Source: Aporrectodea caliginosa (taxonomy: Eukaryota > Annelida > Clitellata > Crassiclitellata > Lumbricidae). From it: a stretch of DNA of 64,000 bases. The translations under genes were made by a program, and so were the position numbers. Positions 1 through 12,858 of the stretch are shown piece by piece (position 1 is the stretch's first letter; each line of letters opens with the position of its first letter). The notes beneath the pieces were generated by a model. That model saw only the letters and a list, made by a program, of their open reading frames with translations, was not told where the DNA came from and searched no databases. Location of the stretch: contig JACEVL010006447.1 of assembly GCA_020284085.1 (NCBI GenBank), positions 1,928,245 through 1,992,244 of the forward strand. Direction: 5' to 3'.

Positions 1-135
1 GACTGGTGCCAGGCGAACGAGGATTCAGGCAGTAGAGGTACGGATGATGTCGGCAGTAGGCCACTCCTTTCTGGACCAGCTCCAGGACACTGGACGAAGA
101 CAAGGCACTCTCTGGAGAAGCGAAGCTGAAATTTC
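1..135 (-). CDS. SOCS6/7-like: SOCS6/7-like exon: C-terminal SH2 part (truncated by window edge)
   Basis: The acceptor is tactttcttcttcag|GA. In phase it gives NFSFASPESALSSSSVLELV and then CRHHPYLYCLNPRSPGTS. The pattern (FSF, acidic/Ser loop, SVLELV helix, YLYCL, RSPGT) follows the second half of SOCS6/7 SH2 domains. The exon is open to base 1. Confidence 0.82.
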
Positions 136-3100
136 CTGAAGAAGAAAGTAACAGCTGGAAACAATGAAGAGGATAAAACTTAAGAAGATTATGAACTAAC
201 AGAATGATACATAGATTGGAATGGCAGAATTAATCAATTGCGCATGGATGAATAGACAGGTGGCATTAAATGAGTTAACAGGCAGACGAGTTAATGATGA
301 TGAAAACGCCAGATATATGAAGACGATGTTAAGTCAGACAGAAGGCGTCGATAGACGACCTATAGACTTGTAAGCAATAATCGTTCAGTGGTTTAAAAAA
401 TAAGTGGAGCATTTTTCTAGATCTAGCAGATCCTTAAGAAATTGTGAAATCTTTTAAACGTTCGTGAAAACTGTTAACAGCTCATACAACTTTGAAGAAC
501 TCGTTGGATCGATTAATCAATTGATCCTAATGAATGAGATGCTTTGCTTTCTTAGAAAAGCTTTTTTCAGCTGATCTGTTCGCAGTATATGACACACACA
601 CACGCACACACACACACACACACACGCACACACACACACACAGATCTACCGTACCTTTGTAGTGATCGATTCTCGAGTGATGTACAGCACCCTGTGAGCG
701 GAAGCTGAGACTGAAGAGGAATCTGTCGTCTTGGCTGTCTCTCAGAAGGAACGCTCCATCTGGAACATCCAATAAGATCCGAACGGCTGCTTCCCAGTCC
801 AAGGATCCCCAGTACCAGCGACACTTCAACAGGTATGCACAACTACGACACTCAGCGAATGAACCCGATCTAATCTCATCTCGTCTTGTCTAGTCTCGTC
901 CAATCTAATTAAAACTAATCTAATTCAACTTAAGCTAATCTAATCTAATGTGCATGCAAAGAGAAGCAGCGCAAGAGAACCGTTAAATATGTTCATTAAT
1001 ATTACCATTCGACCTCAATACAGTCAGGACATTATTGGTAGACTACACTTGGATATATTGGTTTAAATAGACACACTGAATCATTTAGTCCGTTTGTCCA
1101 GGTCGTCCTCCGTCCGTTAACTGATTCATTGATGCGAAGCGTTTGTCCGCCTGTCTGTCCCTCAATTCGTTCATTGTTCCGTTAATTAGTCGACCACCTG
1201 TTGCTGTCTGGATTAGTCTTGGAGGTGCTCAACTACCTGTTTCAGTTGGTCCATGTTGCTTCGTTGATTGTTTCCACCATTACCCATCGGTTGAGATCCA
1301 GATTTACGGATCGATGACGATGACGATGATGACGTCGTATAGGCCGCCGTCGCCGCCGCTGTAGGGCTTTCACTGCGACGCAGAAGGACACGAGGAGACG
1401 AAAGAGGAAGTGGACTTTCCGTCGTAGACAATTCACCTGTTAGCCACCCAGAATATAATAATCAATTTAGACAATCATCTGCCAATCCATCAATTTCTAC
1501 AGTCATCTTTGACGAATCTTATAGAACCATTGCATCAATCAATCAATCATTTATTTCTGTAACCATCAGAAAAGAAAACGAACAAATGAAACAATAAGGC
1601 AACAGTTTGACATGTAGGCTATTGGCTAAACGGAGGCCCAGAATGGATCATGGATCCCGGTAAATAGGAACACCTAAGCATGTAAAAAATACAGCCACAA
1701 TCAACATTCACTGATCCGTTCACAACTTTTGTTAATCATTCGGCGAATTCCTTTTGTCGTCAATTCCTTTAATCCTTATTTCCTCCTTACTTACCTGAGC
1801 ATCTCCTGCAATCTATCATGATGAATGACCTCTACTGAGCTGTTACCAGGTCAAGGTCTTAATCGATGGTCGGGTATCGTAGTCGAGAATCACAATCCGT
1901 TGGAGAAGCCAAGGTCGAAATATTTGCTCGTATAAAGGATGAACAAGAAGCTGAGGTAGGTCGGCTGATTTGAATGTAATTCCTTGTGAACATATTTTTA
2001 ACTGGATTCTTCGTTCACCTGGAAGCCAAAGCAACGAATACAAGATGGATGTGATTTGTTGAGATTTAATGGTCCTTGTTCTGGCTGTGGCCAGAGAAGT
2101 TTGGGAGATTTTTAGTTTGTGCAAATTACTCGGTGATGCCAATGCCAATGAAGCTAGTAACAGTAATCCGGTCGGCTGGAATTCATTTGCCAGTGAAACT
2201 TAGATTTGCGGAATTGATTACTTTTGCATACGCGAAAGAATTTAGTCATCGAAGGATCAATCAGCAGTATACGCCTAATTTGTCATTAGTCATACAGGAC
2301 TAGGTATTTTTGAAAATAAAAGCAGGTAGTTGGAGAGCAATACAGATAGATAAAAGCAGGTAGCTGCAAACCAAATGAGAGCAGGACCAAAAAAGCCAAA
2401 CCAATGATCGCGGCGGCGGTGAAGGTGAATGTCGTGATGAACGGCATCAAAAGCGGCAGATAGGTCAAGCAGAACGAGGGCAGTCACTTTCCCTTTGTCC
2501 ATGGAGCTGTTCGTGTGATTGTGAACGTAAAAAGTAGCGAGATTTTTAGTGGATTGGTGTTTGCGGTAGGCAGATTGGAAAGGAAGTTACAAGTAATTGG
2601 ACGATGGATGACAGCTCAGTTGATAAGCAACAACTTTTTTCAAAATTTCTTAAATGAAATAGTAGTAGTTTCAGTTTAACGACGCTGTGTGATAACAAAG
2701 ATCATTAGCGTCGCCCTCCTCCTTCATCCAGGTTTTGGACTGGCATTGCCAAAATAGGCCTGCAAAAGCATCCTTCCGTCTCTAACTGTAATCTTATAAA
2801 TAATCCTGTGACAAGTGAAGTTCCACTCTGGAAAAACCTTGAAACATAGTCTCTGTCTCTCAATTCCTTCCGTTCCTTCCAGAACATTGGGCGACAAGAT
2901 TTCTCCATTCCGTGCGGTTGCTTGCGGTTTTCTCTGCTTTATTCCAATTGATTCCCATTTCCTTTAGATCTTCCTTAAATGAGCTCTTCCAGGTCTTCTT
3001 TGGGCGGATTGTTTTTCTCCTTCCTCCATCCTGTATCCACGTCATCGCCTTCTTCGCCGGTCACTGTGCTGGCATGCGGAGTATGTGCCCAGCCATTTCC

Positions 3101-6100
3101 CTTCTTCTTGCCTCGACTGTTATCTCCAAGTCCTCCGACCCCGTCATCCTCAGGACCTCCTCATTGCTGATGTGATCCCTCCATGATATACCTAAGATGG
3201 TTCGAAGGCATCTTCTATGGAAGACGTTCAGTCTCTGTGAAATCTTCTTGGCCCGCTTCCATGTTTCACATGCGTAGATTGCTTTGGGATCACAATTGAG
3301 CTCTACAAGCGTAGTTTTATGCCTCTGCTAATCGTGCCTGACTTCCATACTGGGTTCATCCTCTGGAAAACCGAAGCAGCCTTTCCAATTCTTGTTCTTG
3401 TTTCCATCTCTACGTCGCCGTCTTTTGAGGTGTAGCTCCCCAAGTATTGAAAGTTATCAACGTATTCTATATGACATTGGTTTATCACGACAGGTGGATA
3501 TTCCTTCTGTCCTATTGTCATTGCTTTTGTTTTTTCGGAACTGATGCGTAGTCCCACTCCTAGCTCCAATCTCTTGTATATTGTCCGACATTTCCTGGAT
3601 TCCTTCTAGTAGTGTTCTGCTCAATAGCGCCACATCATAGTATTTTGTAACATACAACTCTACAAGAAAATTTACTAAATATTTTTTAGCAGAGCGCCAG
3701 GGCAATAGCCTAATAGGCCTGTTTGGTGAATTAGCAACATAGTAAAACTGGGGTAGTCATGAATTGTCATAATTTGATAGGACGCTGTCCACACTAGACA
3801 AGTGTAGGCTATGCGCCATTCTGTAACCTATCATGCATTTAAGAGCGAAATTTTATAGTCCTGGTTAATGCTATGCTAATTTCAGTTTTTTAGGCTGAGC
3901 AGTGAGCATGTTCCTACTTTACATATTACTTTTTATCAATGCCTTTCTAAATATAAGCCAATCGCGAATTAGCACTACCAATGAGGAAAAGACGCTCGCC
4001 AGCCGAGAAGAATGCTTAATTATTATCCTCTTTCGCCTGAAGAGAATCGGCGCTGATTATAATAACAACCCTTTAGAAAGGTTCTGTAAAAGGCGCTATA
4101 AGAATATAGGCCCACATGATTTCAGGCGAAAGCTGCAACCTACTAAACAGCACATTATGGATGGACCTAGAGACACAGCGTATTGTACTACCCTGCTGTG
4201 TATCGCCATAATTAGCCTCAATGGAGCTAAAAATTCCTTTACAATATGATTGGAGCAACGGTGGTGAGAATCGAACGCAAAGTTTTGTGTAAATGATTAA
4301 TTAGCAAAACGCGGTTCAGACACAACAACACGGCGGAGCTTCATGAGCACAAACGACGATGGATGCAACTGATACAACTGTCTGCCTGCTTCTCTGTCTG
4401 CCTGCTTCTCTGTCTGCCTGCTTCTCTGTCTGCCCGCTTCTCTGTCTGCCTGCTTCTCTGTCTGCCTGTCTGTCTCTCTCCATCTCTCTCTCTTTCTCTA
4501 AAGACGGCAGATTCTCTGCAACACGATTCTTCGAATAATCTTTACTAGCATTTTATTAAAACGCTTTTTCAGAACGATCAACAGACTGGTTTAATGGTTC
4601 ATACGTTCCGTGCATTGTTGTAAAATGTTGCCAGGAAAGAGGTCAGGAAAGCTTAACGAGGACAGGCTGTCATGAGAAAGAACGGCTGTCAATTGATTGG
4701 ACGCTGCAAGGTCAGAATCTTGAGCTCAAGCAAGCGTTGCCATGGCGACTGGCCACACTATGATTGATTGGAACAGCGTTAATCAGTTATATTGCATCGG
4801 GTGGCGGCCCATCTCTGCCAATCTTCAGTTGAAAGTCCGCTGCTCAGATAAGCGCCATTCCATGAAGATAAGAGACTGCAGAGAAGCCCACAATCGCAAT
4901 CATCCAATGCAACTAAACCCTTCCTTTCTACATACTTCCATTCATTTATTTTTCAATTTTGCTATGCATGGAAACACATTTTCTATGCATATTTCATCTA
5001 ATACGTCTTTGGCTTATATTAACGCATGCATTATTGAACTGACATCTGCTTCAATCCTGGTTAAAGACTTCGTACAAACTGCATTGACATAAGCCCTATA
5101 TGTGGCGCCTTTTCATTGTAACGGACGAGCATTATCATACACCTTAGCAACTTTCTTCAAAACAGAGCTAGGCTACTCTGTGGGCTGCGTAAAGCCACTG
5201 AAAATAGCGGCTGGACTTATAACCTTAAGTCAATTCACTTAATTCAATGGAGCAACAGTTGGCAAAGAAAACGCGCCTCCTGAGAGGTTTAATGCGCTAT
5301 ATCTGTTGGACTTCAGACTCATGCATGGATTGAGACCAGAGACAAACAGACAGACAGACAGACAGACAAGCAGGCACAAAACAGAGACGGCAAAACGCGA
5401 GTGTTACCAGAGGTCTGAACCATCTGTGGCGTTGTACCATGGATGGACTCACGAGAACTGCGCGAGAAGACACTGCACAGACTTCCAGACGATGGACTGA
5501 CCAGCATCGACGTCGACAGGAAGCTGCTTGTGCTGTCTCGAGAACCGGAAGCGGAAATGTCTCGAGACAGACTGGACGATTGGCGAGATATGGACGATGT
5601 TGGAGGAGGAGAGGGGGAAGAGAGGCTGAGGGGCTTCAGTTCGTGGCCGCTGCCGTTCACTCCTCGGCTGCTTCGGAGAGTGGAAGAGGCGGACAGACTG
5701 CGGCGGCGGTGACGGCAGCGGAGGCCGTGGCTGTGGCCCTGCGACTGACGGACAACGGAGGAGGACGATGATGAAGGGAGGAGAGCGGCGTTGTGGCTGT
5801 CGTCGGCGGATGGACAGGAGATGTGCTGCTGTCTCTTGACGGCTGCTTTCTGACTCGACGACAGACTGAGTTTGTCCAGCCAGGTGCAGAGGTTGAACAG
5901 AGCGCCCTTCCTCAGACACGAAGACGTCTTCGACTTGTCTTTGAGGCTGTTTCCCTGCAACGATGGCTTCTCTTTCGCTTCGACGGTGGTCGATCGCGGC
6001 CTCGAGCCCCTTGGGGAAGATGAAGGACCATCACAGTTCAACCGAAGACCAGACACTGAACGACGAAGAGGAACGCCTAACAACTCGGCTTCACGCATCA

Positions 6101-7409
6101 CTTCATCCCAAGTCATGTGAGTCTGCTCACTCGTGTCGAATGCGGCTTCCTTCGGTTCTGCGCTTGCTTTAATCGGTTTTTGTATCGGTTGTTCATCTTG
6201 TTTCTCAGCCCATGTATTCAGTCTTTGCCGAGTCTGTTGAGACGAAAAAGAGTTTTCCACCTTAGCAATTACCTTTTCTTTCACCAGTTGATTCGAGTCG
6301 CAATTACTCATAGCGTTGTCCATTTCTCGATTCATGTGATGCTCACACCAAGTCATAGGCCTATTCGTATTGTCGCGAATGTCTAGCTGAGCGCGTTCGT
6401 TCATATTAGCATCTTCTTTTGATATTCGACAGGGAAAATGCCAGGATAATTTACTTCCATTATGAGGAAAATTCTTCGGTTTCAAGTTGTTCTTTGAAGA
6501 GGAAAATGTTGCACTGGACTCACCACGCTCTGCCGTCTGATTTTCATTTCCGGTCGCTGTTGCCATGACGACATCGGAAGTATCCTGGTTTCTAAGAGCA
6601 ATTGCACAATTCTCGTCAGTGTCGGGAGGATTGGCTGTTGCCTCCGTCCGACCAACTAATGTCGAATCCCCAAACACGAACAATTGCTGGCCAATGGACA
6701 ATTCTCGATGCACCCGATCCTGTTCAGCCAATAACAATGGATCGTCTGTTGCCGAATAGTCAAGTGTTTGCTCTGAACCAACAGCCGAATGTTTTTCAGG
6801 AAAATTGTTTTCGACTTTATTAACTACCCGCGATGCAGTAAAAGCGTCGCTTGGGTCTTCGTCTTTGTCATCAGTGGAGAACTTCTCCCTAATTACGATT
6901 CCTCTCTCAGTCGAAGGCTGATAAACACTGGACCGTTCGCCAATTACTGCTCTGTTGTCAGCGCTCCTGGAACCAGCAGAAACACTTATCTGACTTAGAG
7001 GGAAAACTTGTTCACATTCACTAATGCTTTGCTCTGCCATCAGATGATCGACTGAAGTCTCGTTTCTGCTCGCTCCTGTTCTGCTATTTTCGCGATCTGT
7101 CTCTCCATTAAGAGAGGAGAAATCCAAGTGAAACCGACGAAGTTTCTCCTCTGAATTACCCAGTCTATCGTCCAATCTCCGAATTCTTCGGATCAGTGAT
7201 GAACAGCCTTCGTCTGTCTGTTTCTTGTCGCTGGGTTCGGTTGACGTCGTTTCGTTATTCGCATACGATGTCTCTATTTCTTCTGAATTGCGTAGGAGAG
7301 AAAAAGTAGAGCAGTCCGATTGGCATAATATGCAACACGACGTCAAGTCTTCATCTTTCAGTTTCATCTTCTGTCTTTTCTGCCTTCGAACCAACTTCGG
7401 TGGCTCCAT
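1..7409 (-). CDS. SOCS6/7-like: SOCS6/7-like suppressor of cytokine signalling, 5' part (3' end off the window)
   Basis: Exons in transcript order: 7409-5408, 1436-1237, 823-655, 135-1. Phases join cleanly: TCT G + GT, then CAG + TGT (phase 0), then AAA G + GA. The product has a long low-complexity Ser-rich N-terminus and then an SH2 domain with the WYWG start, PDGAFLLRDS (phosphotyrosine-binding Arg) and SLSFRSQG. The SH2 start, HYKG junction and VLELVQKG helix resemble SOCS6/SOCS7 more than other SOCS proteins. Family knowledge: SOCS proteins bind phosphotyrosine through SH2 and recruit an elongin BC-cullin ubiquitin ligase through a C-terminal SOCS box; that box is not in this window. The introns hold retrotransposon fragments. 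The family call is secure, while SOCS6 versus SOCS7 is an inference. Confidence 0.88.
600..642. repeat. (AC)n microsatellite in SOCS intron
   Basis: Alternating ACACAC with a few CG variants sits immediately downstream of the SH2-exon donor. Confidence 0.95.
655..823 (-). CDS. SOCS6/7-like: SOCS6/7-like exon: N-terminal half of SH2
   Basis: The acceptor is gttgaag|TGTCGC and the donor AAAG|gtacgg. It encodes CRWYWGSLDWEAA, then PDGAFLLRDSQDDRFLFSL and HHSRIDHYKG. The FLLRDS arginine is the conserved phosphotyrosine contact. The reading frame runs on into a GT microsatellite (600-642), which is intronic and not part of the protein. Confidence 0.9.
1237..1436 (-). CDS. SOCS6/7-like: SOCS6/7-like exon: linker before SH2
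   Basis: The acceptor ggctaacag precedes the exon and the donor is CTGAAACAG|gtagtt. The 200 bases are two bases plus 66 codons. It encodes a Ser/Ala/Arg-rich stretch with a poly-Ser tract, ending MDQLKQ. This joins in phase 0 to CRWYWG of the next exon, matching the short helix that precedes WYWG in SOCS6/7 proteins. Confidence 0.8.
1536..1700 (-). mobile_element. Truncated retroposon 3' end with (TGAT)n tail
   Basis: On the minus strand this reads into ATAAATGATTGATTGATTGATG, a tetranucleotide tail typical of several non-LTR retroposons. No coding part is recognisable. It lies in the large SOCS intron between 1437 and 5407. Confidence 0.45.
2360..2660 (-). mobile_element. LINE reverse-transcriptase relic (L2/CR1-type), N-terminal RT motifs
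   Basis: The minus strand encodes QSAYRKHQSTKNLATFY, then MDKGKVTALVLLDLSAAFDA, then HRRRDHWFGFFGPALIWF. These are the QSAYR and DLSAAFD motifs of the RT fingers and palm. The copy is short and truncated at both ends, within the SOCS intron. Confidence 0.8.
2850..3600 (-). mobile_element. LINE relic, C-terminal part of ORF2
   Basis: The minus strand at 3303-3569 encodes GLRISSEKTKAMTIGQ, then YVDNFQYLGSYTSKDGD and RTRIGKAASVFQRM. These are thumb-side motifs seen in many non-LTR ORF2 proteins. A downstream block at 2860-3045 encodes RPKKTWKSSFKEDLKEMG and RTEWRNLV, the usual end of such ORFs. Frames are broken between the blocks. It is a different family from the neighbouring 2360-2660 relic. 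Confidence 0.8.
3600..5407. other. SOCS intron sequence without recognised genes
   Basis: Apart from the CTGCCTGCTT minisatellite at about 4379-4480, I see only short chance frames (for example 4742-5092 on the plus strand). Confidence 0.6.
4379..4480. repeat. 16-bp CT-rich minisatellite
   Basis: About six copies of tctgcctgcttctctg run in tandem and then decay into CT-rich sequence. Confidence 0.85.
5408..7409 (-). CDS. SOCS6/7-like: SOCS6/7-like exon: long N-terminal region
   Basis: The ATG at 7409 is the first Met after an in-frame TAG about 60 bases upstream. The exon gives 667 codons plus one base and ends at CTCTG|gtaacac. The open frame continues past the donor into a CAGA-type microsatellite, so its last residues (LSVCLSVCLS-like) are intronic. 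It is acidic and polar at first, with MTWDEVMREAELLG near residue 430 and a possible amphipathic segment LFNLCTWLDKLSL further on. The last third is very rich in Ser and Arg. No enzymatic domain is visible, as expected for the long SOCS6/7 N-terminus. Plus-strand frames overlapping 5439-6172 are shadows of this exon. Confidence 0.85.
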
Positions 7410-8099
7410 CTTCAGTCGTCTGCTACATCTACCACTCCTTCCTGTGGTTGCTTTTCCTCTACCCTAGTGAGAGAACAGTCTCAACAGACGGATCTAAAAT
7501 ACAAATGCAACTTAGAGTCGTTGTCGGTTACAACCCAACTTTAATCGAACTTTGAAACTCATGGCAAAGGATCATATTCAGCACTTAGCACAGTTTGCGT
7601 GTCTACTGTCTGATCACGTCCATCAACCTTTCCTATTATTTGATCTGTTCCGCCAGAAACAACATAATATGCTCTGCTGTTATTCACGTTGTCCGCTCGA
7701 TGGCATTTAAACGTCTGTCGCATTGACTTCAACGTCCGTTGGTGTATAACAGTACGCAATATACAAAAGTCCATGGCGTATTGTTACGGTTGGCCCTGGA
7801 ACGAACAAATGAGCGACAGCAAACGACTGTCACCAGAGCCATCGGCGTCGGTCGTCGTAATTGCGACTGTGATGTCTGGTGATGATTACATCTGAACGAT
7901 AACAACGAACAAGAGGAGTCATGTAATCATTCACTGACGCCTGCTCTCCATTTACTGATGTATCGACGTCTCTGCTGAAGGACTTTCCATCGTAAAAGTC
8001 AATGACAGATTTGTTATTGGATCGCATTTCATGCTTTTATAATTAATTACAGACAAAAGCTGATTCAGTGCCACAAGAGTAGGACTACGTAAGTAGTAA
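7410..8099. other. Region upstream of the SOCS start; 5' UTR/promoter candidate
   Basis: This directly precedes the SOCS ATG. There is no recognisable TATA box at a useful distance, and its small frames are not convincing. A 5' untranslated exon or TATA-less promoter could lie here, but nothing in the sequence proves it. Confidence 0.35.
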
Positions 8100-8189
8100 T
8101 TAGATATTATTTGGCAAACATGTCTGAAGAAACTGTTCTAGATGGCCTGAAGAATGAGTGACCAACCAACGCGACTGAAAGAACAGTTG

Positions 8190-8370
8190 CGCGCAGAGAG
8201 AAGGAGAGAAAGAGAGAGAGACAGAGAGAGGCAGAGACACACAGAGAGACAAACAGAGAGACAGACAGTGAGAGAAGATAAGAAAGAAGGAAGAGAGAGA
8301 CAGACAAACAGACAGCCAGACAGAGACAGAGTCAGAGACAGAGACAGAGACAGAGACAGAGACAGAGCGA
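8190..8370. repeat. GAGACA-type microsatellite
   Basis: Compound repeats of GAGA and GAGACA end in a clean (GAGACA)n run near 8330-8366. All long frames over it are repeat artefacts. Confidence 0.95.
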
Positions 8371-8739
8371 GAGCCACTGTTGGCCGGGCAGAGATGATAC
8401 ATGGTTGCCAACGTTCTTCAAATGTCGCTCGCACTGTACCTCTGCCTGTGGACTCGGATAAAAGCAAACTGGAGAGCTGGGAGAGCGACTACAGTTGGAG
8501 GAGGGAGGGAGAATTCTCAGAAGCCCAGGCGATCTTCTGTATAGGCGCCGTCTGAACGCGATAACGCCAATTATAGTAGCAAACATCATCTCCTCGGCAA
8601 CGCCGCCTCAACAGCAGCCAACAGCCACTGATGCTGTCTCCAGCTTCTGCAACCGGGATGCGACCTTGTTTGTCGTGTGACGTCAATACTCGAGCATCAC
8701 TGCACTGATGCGCTTGACGCTGCTGGAGTGACTGAGTGA

Positions 8740-9520
8740 GTGCGGGAGGGAAGGAGGTGTGCTGGAGGGAAGGAGAAAGTGCTGGAAGAGGGAGGAAGTG
8801 CGGGAGAAAATGCAAGAGGTAGGGAGGAAGTGCGGGAGGAAATGCAAGAGGAAGGGAGGAAGTGCAGGAGGTAAAAGGGAATTGCTGGAGAGAGAGGAAG
8901 TGCGAGAGAAAGGAAGTGCGGGAGGAGATGAAGTGCTAGAGTAAAAGAGAAAGTGTGGGAGGAAGAGAGAGGAGGAAGTGCTGGAAGGAAAGTGGAAGTG
9001 TGGGATGGAGGAAGTGCGGCGGAAAGGGAGGAAGTGCTGGAGGAAGTGCAAGAGGAAGGGAGGAAGTGCGGGAGGAAATGCAAGAGGAAGGGAGGATGTG
9101 CGGGAGTAAGGGAGGAGGAAGGGAGGAAGGGAGGAAGTGCTGAAAGGAGGGAGGAAGTGCTGGAGAGAGGGAGAAAGTGCTGGAAGAAGGGAAGACGTGC
9201 GGAAGAGAGGGAGGAAGTGGAGGAAGCGGGAGGAAGAGAGAAAGTGTTAGAGGAAGGGAGAAAGTGCGGGAGGGAACGAGGGAGAAAGTGTTGGAGGGAG
9301 GAGGAAGTACAGAAAGAAGGAAGTGTGGGAGGAATGGAGTTAAGTGCAGGAGGGAGGGCAGGGAGAAAGTGTGGTATAGAGGGAGCAAGTGCGTGAGGGG
9401 TGAGGTAGTGCTGGATGGTGGGAGGGAGGAAGTGCGGGAGAGAGGGATAAAGTGCGAGAGCAATGAAGTAGTGCTGGAGGGAGGGAGGAGGGACTGGAGG
9501 GAGTGCGGGAGGGATGTCGT
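8740..9520. repeat. Purine-rich minisatellite (GGGAGGAAGTGC family)
   Basis: Roughly 780 bases of degenerate tandem units built from gggaggaagtgc with ggaggaaatgcaagag variants. One strand is almost pure purine, with the TGC of each unit the main interruption. It is open in several frames on both strands but has no gene-like composition. Confidence 0.92.
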
Positions 9521-10335
<815 letters not shown>

Positions 10336-10339
<4 letters not shown>

Positions 10340-11030
10340 AAACAGTCATTCAGCAGATGTTTCGCTCGAGTTTGCGGCTTATTTCTTACATTTGCGAAGC
10401 TGCTGACTTTGGGACAGCCACACTTTTCTTCATGTCAATGCAACGTTTCTCACGGTGTACCAGTACATCCTGTAGAGTGTAGATACTCCCATTCGGCTGC
10501 TTCCCCGTATAAGCATCTCCCTCTTTCCCTCATGCGTGGCCTGCACCCGTAGTACCGTACAACGTGTGTCCTACCTCTTGCGGTCGCTTCTGACATGGAG
10601 GTTCACCTCTTCTCTGTATAGCTGGTCCGGCTTACAGTCGCTTATCACACAAGTGGCCATTCCACAAAAATCTGCTCGGACATTGTCGACCAAATACGAA
10701 GTGGATCGTTCGGTCACTGGAAGAAAGTTTTATATTTAAATACCAGCATCGCCAATGACCTGGACGTTCTTGCATACGTTGATTAGTTAGTGGCGATCGT
10801 CATTCAAAATTCGATATTTTATTGTGATTTCGCAATTCCACGATAAGGTTTCGCTGTGACTGAGCCACAGCGTTGACCCTAGAGCGATTACAAATCAAAT
10901 GGGAACTCTAGGACACGGAATCTAGATATAACTCAGATTTTGCACATGAGACACACACAAACAAACAAACGGATATAAGGAGGAATATAGAGAGAGGCCC
11001 TGTATCACGAATGCTATGCGGTTTACATCG
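10336..11030. other. Spacer, nothing recognised
   Basis: No domain, RNA gene or clear repeat was seen up to the start of the foldback element. Confidence 0.5.
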
Positions 11031-11544
11031 ATAAGGGCGCGCACAAAAGGGCGCGACACAAAAGGGCGCACACAAAAGGGCGCGACACATAAGAGCGCGG
11101 TCACATAAGGGCGCTGTCAAATAAAGGCGCAGGCTAATAAGACCGTGTTCCAATATGAGCGCGCGCCAATATTAATGCGGTGGCTGATTAATATATATAT
11201 ATATATATACATGTCAATGAAAGCATACATAATACTAACATTTAATCGCTAATAAAAGCAATGACAATGCAGAAATTATTGTCGATAAAATAAACTCTTA
11301 AGCTTATTATAAGCACATTTAAATCTATATTAATCCAACGAATAAAAATGTGTAGATAAGGTTAACTCATTGATTGTGAAGCAAACATAATAATAATATT
11401 TAATCGCAGTTCCCGTGCTAATGAAGTCGTTTCTAGATAAAGTTGTCTTTTCATAACACATTGATTAGGGAGCAAACAGATTTAAATGGTCTATAATAAG
11501 AGGGTAAAACCGTAGTTTACGTTGCTAAATTATTTTATATTGTC

Positions 11545-11812
11545 AATTTAAATGGAAGCTGGATCGATGAAAAGAATTGTTGGCCTAAATCAAAGTTGGA
11601 TTGATGAAACTAATTCTTTGTTTAAATAGAAGCTGGATTGATGGAAATAATTGTTTCCGTAAATAATTCTTGCCTAAATAGACGTTCGATTGATGAAAAA
11701 ATTCATTCTTGGTTAAATAGAAGTTGGATTGATGACAATAATTTTGCTTAAACAGAAGTTCGATTGATGGAAAATTTTTTTTAAATGGAAGCTGGATTGA
11801 TGACCACAGTTA
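11545..11812. repeat. Tandem ~40-bp repeats in the foldback loop
   Basis: About seven degenerate copies of AAATAGAAGCTGGATTGATG followed by A/T-rich filler. Confidence 0.75.
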
Positions 11813-11990
11813 TTGTGGACATTGGTAGACTGCTTACTTACCAACGTCAAGTACGGCATTGAAGACATTAAAATAATTTAGCAACGTAAACTACGGGATA
11901 ACCTAATAAGAGTTTATTTTATTGATAGTGATTTCTGCATTGCCATTGCTGTTATTAGCAATTAAATGTTAGTATTATGTATGCTTTCAT

Positions 11991-12858
11991 CAGTGCCGGC
12001 CTTAGTATATTGCGGGCCCTGTGCAGAGTGAACTGTACGGGCCCCATGACACAAGTCAAATTGTTTTTCATTGCTAATCATTATAATGTATATATATACT
12101 ATAGGCCTATATTTACACAATGATTAGCAGTGAAAAACACATTTGTGTGCTAAATAATAAATCCTAACAATAAAATCCTCGATAATCTAACAGAAATAAT
12201 ATAAAATAGGCTAACTAACAAAGGTACCGTACACAGTTTCGTTCAACAGTGGTTTTGAAACTTTTTGGACCAGAGACCCTTACTTTTTCTAGGCATAGGC
12301 TATAGCTTGCGGACATATAAGTAGGCCTATTCAAGACGTAAAATTTCTCACTTAAAATTTAAGCTAAGTATAGCAAAGTATAACTATTTCTGGGTTCAGA
12401 AATGGTAATCATTTCTGCACCCAATGTTATCTTATGCGACAACATAATAATATTAGGCCCTATTTCAAAAAATAAAAGTCAAATGATTTCAACTTGGTAC
12501 CATTTGACTTTTATTTTTTGACAAAAGAGAAGATTAAATTGAAACCATAACATTATTATTAGGGTGTCTTGTTCATGTTAATTTTCTATGACACTTTCGG
12601 GCCCCACAATAGGGGCCCGAAAATATCAGGTTTTACTGTGAGATTTTCGGGCCTCCCCACTAATAGGGGGCCCGAAAATGTCGCAGAAAATTAAGTTTGT
12701 ATTTTTTTATAAAAGAGAAGATTTAATTGTTCAAAACCATAATAGGCCTATTATTATTAGTATGCCTTGTTCGTGTTAATTTTCTGAGATTTTCGGGCCC
12801 CCCTAATTTGCGGGCCCTGTGCAATTGCACAGTTCGCACAATGGTAAGGCCGGTACTG
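11991..12858. mobile_element. Nested hAT-like non-autonomous element in the right TIR arm
   Basis: The ends are CAGTGCCGGCCTTA and its inverted partner TAAGGCCGGTACTG. They are flanked by a CTTTCAT duplication: 7 bp, or 8 bp GCTTTCAT if the terminal G is shared. The uninterrupted left arm of the host element shows the pre-insertion site (reverse complement atgctttcattgac), which confirms the insertion. Its interior repeats GGGCCC-rich blocks (12598-12680) and has no coding capacity. Confidence 0.8.

Noticed and set aside
4742..5092. 116-codon plus-strand frame
   Set aside because: Chance-like composition, lies antisense in a SOCS intron, no domain.
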